64,000 nt of DNA from CAIYRG01 sp964494505 (GTDB lineage Bacteria; Pseudomonadota; Alphaproteobacteria; Micropepsales; Micropepsaceae): NCBI GenBank assembly GCA_964494505.1, contig CAZBRO010000011.1:70345-134344 (forward strand), read 5' to 3'. Position numbers and translations under genes: made by a program. A model generated the notes under the pieces. It ran no database searches, had not been told where the DNA came from, and worked only from the letters and a program-made list of their open reading frames with translations. Position 1 is the stretch's first letter; each line of letters opens with the position of its first letter. Shown here in pieces: positions 56,978 to 64,000 of this stretch.

Positions 56978-58471
56978 TTACTGTACCAACATGCGGATCC
57001 AGCCATCCTGCCGAGAGGTGATGAGAAGCTCGCCGTCCTTGGTGTGGCTGATGTGCAGGTCGGCGCGCGGCAGCCTCTTGCCCATGGCCTTTTCTATCAG
57101 CTCCTGCAAGCTCACATCCGTGCGCTTGCCGCTCGCATCCTTGACATAGAGCTGTACCTCTTCGATGGGCGCCACCGTCTTGGGAATGCCGTCATCGGCC
57201 TTTTTCATGGCCGCCAGATCGGACGCGAAAATCCGTCCCTTCTGGATGTCGCCGAACACGAACTTGCCCTTGAGCGCCGCGATCTTTCCGTAATAGGCGA
57301 AGCCGTCGGTCACCGAGCGGCCCTCATCGTGGTCGTACATGGCGACCGGATAGAGGAAGCCGTCCTTCTTGGTGCCGTCCAGGATTTCCTGCGGCAGCGG
57401 ATAAAGCTCGTTCAACTGGCCGCCGCGCGGACGGCCATTGTCGAAAATGCCTTCGCGCGTCATCCAGCCATAATTGCCGCCATTGTGGACGATGTTGATC
57501 TCTTCGATGTTGTCCATGCCGATATCGGAGGCGAACATCGTCCCGTCCATCGGGTCCCATGAGAGGCGGTGGGCGTTGCGGAAGCCATAGGCGTAGATTT
57601 CGCCGAGCGCTTTGGGGTCGCTCGCGAATTTGTTGGACATGGGAATGGTGTAATCACCGAGCCCTTTTCTTCCGTGCGTGACCGTTGGGCTTCTCGGATC
57701 GAAGCGCAGGATCGCGGTCATGGTCGAATCCAGCCGCTGGGTCTGCGTGGGATTGCTCGCGTTCGGCCCTCCGCCATTGGAGAAGCCGTGATCGCTGCCC
57801 GATGTGTAGAGCAGGCCGTAATCCTCGTCGCCGGGCTTGGCGGTGGGGTTGAACTCCACCGCACCCAAGGGATGGGTCAGGTTCGCCACCACATGGGAGT
57901 CGCGATAGACCTCGCGGTGCGTGCCGGCAAAGGCGTTGGCGGCGGGGTTCGTCGCGTGCCATTCGGTGATGACGTTGTGATAGGTCACATCCTTGACCGT
58001 GTAGCCGGGCGGAATGAAGTCGGGCGTCTCGGGATTGCCCGGCCCCTTCTCGCTATGCACGGTATAGAAGAGGCCGTTCCGCGCGAATTCCGGGTGGAAG
58101 ACGAAGCCGATGAAGCCGCTTTCGAGCCGATTGTAAACGCCATAGGGGAACATCGCGCCCAGATCGAGATACACATGCGGCTGGTTGCTTGAATCGATGT
58201 AATACAGATAGCCTCGCGAATCGTTGGCGAAGCGGCGGCCGTCCGGCAGGTCGCGCACATAGCTAACCCGCGCCCATCCTGACGGCATCACGTCGTCCTC
58301 GCCATGTTTGCCCCGCGTGTCGGGAAGACGGACGAGGTCCTTGATCTCGACCGCGATGCCCTTTTTCAGAATCGGGTCGGGCAGCGGATTGCTGGTGATC
58401 TGCGCCTGGCCCGTGCTCGCGAGCATCAGCGTCAAAGGCAGCATGAGGGCAAACGGCATCCATTTGCGCAT
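56978..58471 (-). CDS. PQQ-dependent sugar dehydrogenase (soluble aldose/sorbosone type)
   Basis: 497 residues with a signal peptide (MPFALMLPLTLMLASTGQAQ). The beta-propeller motifs of the GSDH family are present: ESGFIGFVFHPEFARNGLFY, DSHVVANLTHPLGAVEFNPT, GSDHGFSNGGGPN, GEIYAYGFRNAHRLSWDPMD, MFASDIGMDNIEEINIVHNG, and NYGWMTREGIFDNG. Such enzymes are periplasmic and oxidise sugars with PQQ. A second PQQ-type dehydrogenase is encoded divergently. PQQ biosynthesis genes are not in the window. Substrate unknown. Confidence 0.88.
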   Translation of the reverse strand: MRKWMPFALMLPLTLMLASTGQAQITSNPLPDPILKKGIAVEIKDLVRLPDTRGKHGEDDVMPSGWARVSYVRDLPDGRRFANDSRGYLYYIDSSNQPHVYLDLGAMFPYGVYNRLESGFIGFVFHPEFARNGLFYTVHSEKGPGNPETPDFIPPGYTVKDVTYHNVITEWHATNPAANAFAGTHREVYRDSHVVANLTHPLGAVEFNPTAKPGDEDYGLLYTSGSDHGFSNGGGPNASNPTQTQRLDSTMTAILRFDPRSPTVTHGRKGLGDYTIPMSNKFASDPKALGEIYAYGFRNAHRLSWDPMDGTMFASDIGMDNIEEINIVHNGGNYGWMTREGIFDNGRPRGGQLNELYPLPQEILDGTKKDGFLYPVAMYDHDEGRSVTDGFAYYGKIAALKGKFVFGDIQKGRIFASDLAAMKKADDGIPKTVAPIEEVQLYVKDASGKRTDVSLQELIEKAMGKRLPRADLHISHTKDGELLITSRQDGWIRMLVQ

Positions 58472-58623
58472 GAATCTCTCCCGGGTGGTCTTTATCCGCG
58501 CGTGCGGCGACTTTTATAGCAGAACTTCGCCGTCCGGCATGCGGGGCCGCACTCGTCCTCGTCCTCGTTTTTTGGCCTTGCCGCGTGTACAGTTTGACGG
58601 GGATTGCTGAACGGGAGGCGGCG

Positions 58624-58740
58624 ATGCTCAAGGCCCGGACGTTCGCGTCTGCGAGTGTGGCCGTGGCGCGGGTTTGCGCCGGCAATTGTCTCAACGAAGA
58701 CGTCCGGCCGATTCCGGCGGCGGACAAATCCGATTTCTGA
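58624..58740 (+). CDS. Putative 38-residue leader peptide
   Basis: MLKARTFASASVAVARVCAG-NCLNEDVRPIPAADKSDF. GGGAGGCGGCG just before the ATG is a strong ribosome site, and the gene ends 22 nt before the quinoprotein ATG. It contains a CxGxxC-like pair (C18, C22) but no PqqA Glu-x3-Tyr. It may be an upstream peptide coupling to the dehydrogenase or a chance frame. Confidence 0.35.
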   Translation: MLKARTFASASVAVARVCAGNCLNEDVRPIPAADKSDF

Positions 58741-58762
58741 TCCGTTTGGAGGGAGCTTTCAC

Positions 58763-60808
58763 ATGACCAGAGGACGTGTTCGTCTTTTTGCTGCGGGAGC
58801 CGTCATGCTCCTTGCGGTGCTTGCGGCGGCGGGAGTCAATCGTTCGGTCGCGCAAGGAGCCGCACCCGCGGGCGCGACGTTCCCGGCCCCGGTTGGCGAG
58901 TGGCGCACCTATGGCGGCGACCTCGCCAGCACGCGCTATGCGCCGCTCGACCAGATCAACAAGGCCAATTTCAATTCCCTCCAGGTCGCGTGGCGGTTCA
59001 AGACCGATTCGTTCGGTCCGCGTCCCGAGGTGAATTTCGAGGGCACCCCGCTGATGGCGGGCGGCGTGGTCTACGCGACGGTCGGCACCCGCCGGGACGT
59101 GGTGGCGCTCGATGCGGCAAGCGGGGAAATCCTCTGGACGCATCGCGAGGACGAAGGCCAGCGGGGCGCAGGCGCGCCGCGCCGCCTCTCCGGCCGCGGG
59201 CTTGCCTATTGGACCGATGGAAGCGAGGCGCGGATCATCTACGTCACGCCTGGCTACCGCATGATCGCGCTCGACGCGAAGACGGGCGTTCCGGTGGCCG
59301 GTTTCGGCGCCAATGGCGTGGTCGATCTGAAGCTCGACGACGACCAGATGATGGACTTGGTCACGGGCGAGGTGGGACTTCACGCCGCCCCCATCGTTGC
59401 GCGGAACGTGGTCCTCATCGGGGCAGCACATCTCCCCGGCGGCGCGCCCAAGCGGGTGAACAACGAAAAGGGTTACGTGCGGGCCTTCGATGTGAAGACC
59501 GGCAAGCGGTTGTGGATTTTCCACACCATCCCCTGGCTTGGCGAATTCGGGAACGATTCCTGGGAACAGGAATCCTGGGCCAATAACGGCAATGCCGGCG
59601 TATGGGGCCAGATGTCGGTCGATGAGCAGCTGGGCACCGTCTATCTGCCCGTGGAGCTGCCGACGGGCGATTATTATGGCGGCCACCGTCCGGGCAACGG
59701 GCTGTTCGGCGAGAGCCTGGTCGCGCTCGACCTGATGACGGGAAAGCGCAAATGGCACTACCAGCTGGTGCATCACGGCATCTGGGACATGGACATTCCG
59801 GCCGCGCCGATTCTGGCCGACATCACCGTCAACGGGCGCGCGATCAAGGCGGTGGCGCAGCCGACCAAGCAGGGTTGGCTCTATGTCTTCGACCGCGTGA
59901 CGGGCGAGCCGGTGTGGCCGATCGTGGAGAAACCTGTCGCGAAGGGCGATGTGCCGGGCGAGTGGTATTCGCCCACACAGCCCTTCCCCTCGCGCCCCGC
60001 GGCCTATGACCGGCAGGGCGTTTCGCCCGACGATCTGATCGATTTCACGCCGGAGCTGAAGGCCGAAGGGGCGAAGCTCGCCGCCAATTACAAACTCGGG
60101 CCGATCTTTACTCCCCCGGTCGCCAGCAAATGGCCGGGTCCGCTCGCGACCTTGATGCTGCCTTCCGCGACAGGCGGCGCGAACTGGCCGGGCGGCGCCT
60201 TCGATCCCGAAACCAAGATGGTCTACGTCTATTCGGCGACGCAGATCACCGCACTTGGCCTCGTGCCGCCGAAGGACCGGACACAGTCCGATATGCGCTT
60301 CATCCAGGGGCGCGCGACCGACCCGAACGGTCCGGGCGGCGGCGCGCCCGCATTCGGGGGCGGCGGCGAAGGCGGTCCGGGCCTGACGGTGCAGGGATTG
60401 CCGCTGGTGAAGCCGCCTTATGGGCGCATCACCGCTATCGATCTGAACAAGGGCGAGATCGCCTGGCAGGTCGCCCATGGCGACACGCCCGATAACATCA
60501 AGAACAATCCGGCGCTGAAGGGCGTGAATGTTCCCCGCACCGGACGTGTGGGACGCATCGGCACGCTGGTGACGAAGACGCTGGTGGTCGCGGGCGAGGC
60601 CGGTTTTGCGACGCAGCCCGATGGCAGGCGCGGCGCTTTGCTGCGCGCCTATGACAAGGCCACGGGCGCGGATGCGGGCGCGGTCTATATGCCGGCGCCC
60701 GAAACCGGCACGCCCATGACCTATATGCTGGGCGGCAAGCAGTACATCGTGCTGGCCATCAGCGGGGTTGGATTCGGCAGCGAGCTGATCGCCTACAAGC
60801 TGCCATAA
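58763..60808 (+). CDS. Membrane-associated PQQ-dependent dehydrogenase (quinoprotein)
   Basis: 681 residues from the ATG with GGAGG 9-10 nt upstream; an N-terminal hydrophobic leader (LFAAGAVMLLAVLAAAGVNR) follows. The eight-bladed propeller repeats are present: EWRTYGGDLASTRYAPLDQI, VVALDAASGEILWTHREDEG, AFDVKTGKRLWIFHTIPWLG, GESLVALDLMTGKRKWHYQL, VHHGIWDMDIPAAPILADIT and YVFDRVTGEPVWPIVEKPVA. I see no cysteine at all and no CxxCH, so it lacks the vicinal disulfide and haem of quinohaemoprotein alcohol dehydrogenases; it resembles glucose/polyol-type quinoproteins. A terminator follows. Electrons go to the quinone pool. Confidence 0.9.
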   Translation: MTRGRVRLFAAGAVMLLAVLAAAGVNRSVAQGAAPAGATFPAPVGEWRTYGGDLASTRYAPLDQINKANFNSLQVAWRFKTDSFGPRPEVNFEGTPLMAGGVVYATVGTRRDVVALDAASGEILWTHREDEGQRGAGAPRRLSGRGLAYWTDGSEARIIYVTPGYRMIALDAKTGVPVAGFGANGVVDLKLDDDQMMDLVTGEVGLHAAPIVARNVVLIGAAHLPGGAPKRVNNEKGYVRAFDVKTGKRLWIFHTIPWLGEFGNDSWEQESWANNGNAGVWGQMSVDEQLGTVYLPVELPTGDYYGGHRPGNGLFGESLVALDLMTGKRKWHYQLVHHGIWDMDIPAAPILADITVNGRAIKAVAQPTKQGWLYVFDRVTGEPVWPIVEKPVAKGDVPGEWYSPTQPFPSRPAAYDRQGVSPDDLIDFTPELKAEGAKLAANYKLGPIFTPPVASKWPGPLATLMLPSATGGANWPGGAFDPETKMVYVYSATQITALGLVPPKDRTQSDMRFIQGRATDPNGPGGGAPAFGGGGEGGPGLTVQGLPLVKPPYGRITAIDLNKGEIAWQVAHGDTPDNIKNNPALKGVNVPRTGRVGRIGTLVTKTLVVAGEAGFATQPDGRRGALLRAYDKATGADAGAVYMPAPETGTPMTYMLGGKQYIVLAISGVGFGSELIAYKLP

Positions 60809-60844
60809 GCGCCGACACAGGGAGGGAAAGATGAACCGGGCAAA

Positions 60845-60881
60845 CAAAACCCCCATGCGGATGTCCCGCATGAGGGTTTTG
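60845..60881. terminator. Bidirectional rho-independent terminator
   Basis: CAAAACCCCCATGCGG pairs with CCGCATGAGGGTTTTG around ATGTC (one bulge). T/A tracts at both ends let it serve the quinoprotein gene and the convergent TPR gene. Confidence 0.85.
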
Positions 60882-60903
60882 CGTTCTTGCGAACCTTAGC
60901 GCT

Positions 60904-61479
60904 CTACGCCCGCGGCCGCATCATCTCTCCGACCGTGCTGAAACGCTTCAGCTCGTCGGCCGCCAGCGTGAAGGTAGGGTCGAGGTCCAGCGCCTTCCTG
61001 TAATCGGCATAGGCGCCGCGCGTGTCGTTCATCTTTTCCTTGACCAGACCGCGATTGTAATAGGCGAGATGCACCTTATCCAATCCGATGGTGATCGCCT
61101 TGTTGAGATCGGTCAGCGCATCCTGTGTCCGCCCCAGATTCAGCAGCGCAGCACCCCGATTCACATAGGCCTCGCCAATGGTGGAAACCCGCGCCAGCGC
61201 CAGATCCGTGTCGCCAAGCGCGCCGCCCCAATCGTGCACCCTAAGGCGCACCACGCTGCGGTTGATATAGGTTGCCGCCCGGTCGCGAACCGACATTTCC
61301 TGATCCGACAACGCGCGCGTGCAGATGTCGAAAGCCTTGAACGGATCGCCATATTCGGCCGTGGCGTAGCATTGCGAGCCCGCGCCGCCGCCGACCACAA
61401 GAACGACCGCGTTGGCCTCTCCTGCGCTCGCCACGAGGCCCAGAAGCGCAAGCGCCGAAACCGCATTCGGAACACGCAT
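60904..61479 (-). CDS. Exported TPR protein
   Basis: 191 residues with a signal peptide (MRVPNAVSALALLGLVASAG). Three to four TPR-like units follow (LGDTDLALARVSTIGEAYVN, ALTDLNKAITIGLDKVHLAY, YNRGLVKEKMNDTRGAYADY, YRKALDLDPTFTLAADELKR). Periplasmic TPR proteins scaffold envelope complexes; the partner is unknown. Terminator shared with the quinoprotein gene. Confidence 0.82.
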   Translation of the reverse strand: MRVPNAVSALALLGLVASAGEANAVVLVVGGGAGSQCYATAEYGDPFKAFDICTRALSDQEMSVRDRAATYINRSVVRLRVHDWGGALGDTDLALARVSTIGEAYVNRGAALLNLGRTQDALTDLNKAITIGLDKVHLAYYNRGLVKEKMNDTRGAYADYRKALDLDPTFTLAADELKRFSTVGEMMRPRA

Positions 61480-61682
61480 GGATCGCTACCCTCCATCTGC
61501 CGGCGAGGGCTCTTGGTCCCTCGTCGAAGTCCTATCCCAGGATCGCCGCTTGGCGACGCCTCCTGCCGTCACATTAGCACCAATCAGGGCGGGCATGTAC
61601 CCCCGCGAACACGGCAAGACAAGCCGCCGGACGCTCCGCTATGGTCGCCGGCCTCGACCCACTTTACCCGAGGCTTCCCGCG

Positions 61683-62027
61683 ATGAATTGGCCGTATCTT
61701 GCCCCGTTGGTTCTGCTCTCCGTTTCCAATGTGTTCATGACCTTTGCCTGGTACGGCCAGCTCAAATTCCCCAATTACCCGCTGTGGATCGTGGTGCTGG
61801 TCAGCTGGGGCATCGCCTTCGCCGAATATTGCTTCGCGGTGCCCGCAAACCGGATCGGGCACGAGGTCTATTCGGCTGCCCAACTTAAAACCATGCAGGA
61901 GGTCATCACGCTGATCGTGTTCGGGGTATTCTCGGTCACCTATCTGGGCGAGGCCATCCGCTGGAATCAGGTGGCGGCGTTCGGGTGCCTGGTCGCGGCG
62001 GGGTATTTCGCGTTCGCCCGCTGGTGA
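61683..62027 (+). CDS. DUF486 (DMT-superfamily) membrane protein
   Basis: 114 residues with four TM segments; PLVLLSVSNVFMTFAWYGQL and KFPNYPLWIVVLVSWGIAFA, then EYCFAVPANRIGH and LKTMQEVITLIVFGVFSVTY are diagnostic of DUF486. GAGG lies ~9 nt before the ATG chosen. Function unknown; structurally like half of a drug/metabolite transporter. Its TGA abuts the opposite-strand stop of the following gene (TGATCA). Confidence 0.9.
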   Translation: MNWPYLAPLVLLSVSNVFMTFAWYGQLKFPNYPLWIVVLVSWGIAFAEYCFAVPANRIGHEVYSAAQLKTMQEVITLIVFGVFSVTYLGEAIRWNQVAAFGCLVAAGYFAFARW

Positions 62028-62471
62028 TCAGGAATCGCCGGTGAAGGTGTCGACGGACTCGAGCGGTACGCGGACGGAGCGGCGATTGCCGGAATAGAAG
62101 ATCAGCGTCATGCGCTTTTGGGGGCCGTCCCATTCCAGTTGCGGCGCGACCCCGCCGGGTTTGCGGAAGGCCTGCCCGTCGAAAGTGAGCGACAGGGGAG
62201 CAACGTTCTCCCAGGATGCGGCAAGACCCATCTCCAGCCGGGTGCGCAAATCGGCGCGGTCGCTTTCGCTCAAGGGCGCCTGATCGGTGACGGCGTTGGG
62301 GGCCGAGACGCGCACCTTCCCCCCCGAATCGATTTCCAGCCGCGCCACGATCATCAGGCCCGGGTCGTCGTAGGCCCCCTGCCAGCGGCCCATCGGCGGG
62401 CGCGGGCTGGAACAGCCCGCCGCGAGCGAAAGAGCGAGGAGCAGGGCGGCAAACCGAAGAAATGGACGCAT
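62028..62471 (-). CDS. Hypothetical lipoprotein
   Basis: 147 residues from the ATG that gives a lipoprotein signal (MRPFLRFAALLLALSLAAGC, lipobox LAAGC). The mature part (GRWQGAYDDPGLMIVARLEI; KRMTLIFYSGNRRSVRVPLE) is beta-rich, without known motifs. Longer upstream frame is open but lacks leader character. Confidence 0.75.
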   Translation of the reverse strand: MRPFLRFAALLLALSLAAGCSSPRPPMGRWQGAYDDPGLMIVARLEIDSGGKVRVSAPNAVTDQAPLSESDRADLRTRLEMGLAASWENVAPLSLTFDGQAFRKPGGVAPQLEWDGPQKRMTLIFYSGNRRSVRVPLESVDTFTGDS

Positions 62472-62620
62472 GGCGCGCAGGTTCGGATATCTCCGGGGGC
62501 GATAATCGGACGAGAGTCTTTCCGAAGGGTTAGCCGCCACCAAGACGTGATCGCGCCCGCTTGCGTGGGGTGCCCGCCATTGCTAGGTCTCACGCCCCTT
62601 CTCACCCATTGGAGCCGTTC

Positions 62621-63838
62621 ATGTCCGCGCTTCCGCCAGGCTTCCTGGCCCAATCCTTGGCTCGCATCAAACCCTCGCCGACTCTTGCCATGACGCAGAA
62701 GTCGCGCGAGCTGAAGGCGGCCGGGCGCGACGTCATCGGGCTTGCTGCCGGAGAGCCCGACTTCGACACGCCGGACAACATCAAGGAGGCGGCCATCGCC
62801 GCCATCCGCCGCGGCGAGACCAAGTACACCAATATCGAAGGCATCCCGGAACTGCGCGCGGCAATCGCCAAGAAGTTCAAGCGCGAGAACAATCTGGATT
62901 ACACGCCGGCCCAGACCTTCGTGGCGCCGGGCGGGAAAAGCGTGATCTACAATTGCATGATGGCGACGCTGAACCCGGGCGACGAGGTCATCGTTCCCGC
63001 GCCCTATTGGGTCAGCTATCCCGACATCGTGCTGCTCGCGGGCGGGACGCCCGTGTTCGTCGAGACGCGGCTGGAGGATGGGTTCCGGCTGACGCCCGAG
63101 GCGCTCGAAGCCGTCATCACGCCCAAGACGAAGTGGATCATCTTCAACCAGCCCTCCAATCCGACGGGGGCTTGCTACAGCGTGGACCAGTTGAAGGCGC
63201 TGACCGCGGTGTTGATGCGCCATCCCCAGGTGTGGATCCTGACCGACGACATGTATGAGCATCTCGTCTTCGGCGGGTTCGAGTTCCATTCGGTGGCCGA
63301 AGTAGAGCCCGGGCTCTATGAGCGCACGCTCACCATGAACGGCGTGTCCAAGGCCTATGCCATGACCGGCTGGCGGATCGGCTATTGCGCGGGACCCCAG
63401 CCGCTCATCGCGGCGATGGCCAAGCTGCAATCGCAATCGGCGACCAACGCAGCCTCGATCTCCCAATGGGCGAGCGTGGAAGCGCTGAACGGGCCGCAGG
63501 ACTTCATCCCGCGATTCCAGAAAGTGTTCGAAGGCCGCCGCGACCTCGTGGTTTCGATGCTGAACCAGAGCTCGTGCATCGAGTGTCCGGTGCCGGAGGG
63601 CGCGTTCTACGTCTATCCCTCGATCCGCAAGATGATCGGGCTGAAGGCGCCGAGCGGCACGACGATCCGTACCGATGAGGATTTCGCCAACGAGTTGCTG
63701 GAAACCGAAGGGGTCGCCGTGGTGCATGGAGCGGCGTTCGGGTTGTCGCCGTTCTTCCGCATTTCGTATGCGACCTCGAACGAGGTTCTGGAGGACGCCT
63801 GCGGGCGGATTCAGCGCTTCTGCGGGAACCTGCGCTAA
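62621..63838 (+). CDS. Class I aminotransferase (aspartate aminotransferase type Ib)
   Basis: 405 residues. GGAG lies 7 nt before the ATG. Family pattern: LIGLAAGEPDFDTP (here VIGLAAGEPDFDTPDNIKEA), KYTNIEGIPELRAAIAKKFK, APYWVSYPDIVLLAGGTPVF, NQPSNPTGACYS, the PLP lysine in NGVSKAYAMTGWRIGYCAGP and FRISYATSNEVLEDACGRIQ. The GEPDFDTP and NPTG motifs place it with the Ib AspC/prephenate-transaminase group common in Alphaproteobacteria. It converts oxaloacetate/glutamate, or arogenate in some members. Confidence 0.93.
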   Translation: MSALPPGFLAQSLARIKPSPTLAMTQKSRELKAAGRDVIGLAAGEPDFDTPDNIKEAAIAAIRRGETKYTNIEGIPELRAAIAKKFKRENNLDYTPAQTFVAPGGKSVIYNCMMATLNPGDEVIVPAPYWVSYPDIVLLAGGTPVFVETRLEDGFRLTPEALEAVITPKTKWIIFNQPSNPTGACYSVDQLKALTAVLMRHPQVWILTDDMYEHLVFGGFEFHSVAEVEPGLYERTLTMNGVSKAYAMTGWRIGYCAGPQPLIAAMAKLQSQSATNAASISQWASVEALNGPQDFIPRFQKVFEGRRDLVVSMLNQSSCIECPVPEGAFYVYPSIRKMIGLKAPSGTTIRTDEDFANELLETEGVAVVHGAAFGLSPFFRISYATSNEVLEDACGRIQRFCGNLR

Positions 63839-63840
63839 TT

Positions 63841-64000
63841 TCTCTCCCCCACGGGGGGAGAGGGCAGGGTGAGGGGGCGGTCCCTCCGCAACGCACGAAT
63901 CCTAATCCTGACTCCGTCGAATCCCTCTCCCCCACAGGGGGAGAGGGCAGGGTGAGGGGGCAGTCCATCCACTACGAGAATCCCTCTCCCCCAAAGGGGT
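63841..64000. repeat. C/G-rich tandem palindromic repeats (family B relatives)
   Basis: CTCTCCCCCACGGGGGGAGA-GGGCAGGGTGAGGGGG occurs at 63843 and again at 63926, each as a stem-loop; a third partial copy (CCCTCTCCCCCAAAGGGG) starts near 63982 and runs off the window. Spacing is irregular (about 83 and 56 nt), so it is not a CRISPR array. Confidence 0.85.

Noticed and set aside
58691..60871. A 726-codon minus-strand frame opposite the PQQ dehydrogenase
   Set aside because: Antisense to an intact eight-bladed propeller protein; no motif in the antisense product.
63841..64000. Possible CRISPR array at the right edge
   Set aside because: Units are G/C stem-loops at irregular spacing and similar to other intergenic repeats; no cas genes are seen.

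Overview
The window reads as a chromosomal segment of an alphaproteobacterium. The evidence is a CckA-pathway phosphotransferase (ChpT), the cell-cycle regulator CtrA, flagellar fliI-fliJ, EipA (DUF1134), ExoD, high GC with long antisense open frames, and Alphaproteobacteria-style short palindromic repeats. Two PEP-CTERM proteins with exosortase-associated acyltransferases are unusual for that class and fit a soil or sediment, biofilm-forming genus. A Rhizomicrobium/Micropepsaceae-like host is my guess, not a demonstrated assignment. No rRNA, tRNA, transposase, integrase or CRISPR array was seen.

Layout. 1-9.0 kb (all minus): catabolic genes (partial UbiD-type decarboxylase, Bug/TctC solute-binding protein, ThDP enzyme, Rieske oxygenase plus SDR) and a secreted beta-helix/RTX protein. 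9.0-12.1 kb: a regulatory knot with a small protein, a FixK-like Crp/Fnr regulator and two LuxR-type one-component regulators. 12.2-20.8 kb: a TonB-dependent receptor, two PEP-CTERM proteins, two AHL-synthase-like PEP-CTERM/exosortase acyltransferases, and a ThiF(E1)-nitroreductase fusion whose ATG directly follows the stop of one acyltransferase. This is the most interesting locus: it looks like a small acyl-amino-acid-derived metabolite pathway with its own regulators and an outer-membrane receptor. 21-24.7 kb: small proteins, a Sel1-repeat membrane protein and a TPR-SPOR lipoprotein.

24.9-37.7 kb: a second catabolic block with complete UbiD, UbiX, enoyl-CoA hydratase, carboxymuconolactone-decarboxylase-like protein, a tightly overlapped DUF35-thiolase-CoA-transferase operon, an orphan molybdenum hydroxylase large subunit, an exported LigI-like amidohydrolase, an exported metallo-beta-lactamase-fold hydrolase and a TauD dioxygenase. 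Together with the left block this suggests use of aromatic or lignin-type acids through prFMN-dependent decarboxylation and CoA-linked steps; the substrate is unknown.

37.9-47.9 kb is mostly core: secF-exoD, eipA, a HlyD adaptor, cysQ, chpT, a single-domain response regulator, ctrA, fliI-fliJ and a glycosyltransferase. 48-52.8 kb is a three-gene 2-oxoacid:ferredoxin oxidoreductase operon whose first gene is a GltD-like flavoprotein with ferredoxin domains. 53-64 kb is mixed: a KamA/EpmB-family radical SAM protein, a lower-GC CoiA-like nuclease gene that looks acquired, two PQQ enzymes, TPR, DUF486 and lipoprotein genes, and a class I aminotransferase. At least four families of short intergenic repeats punctuate the window.
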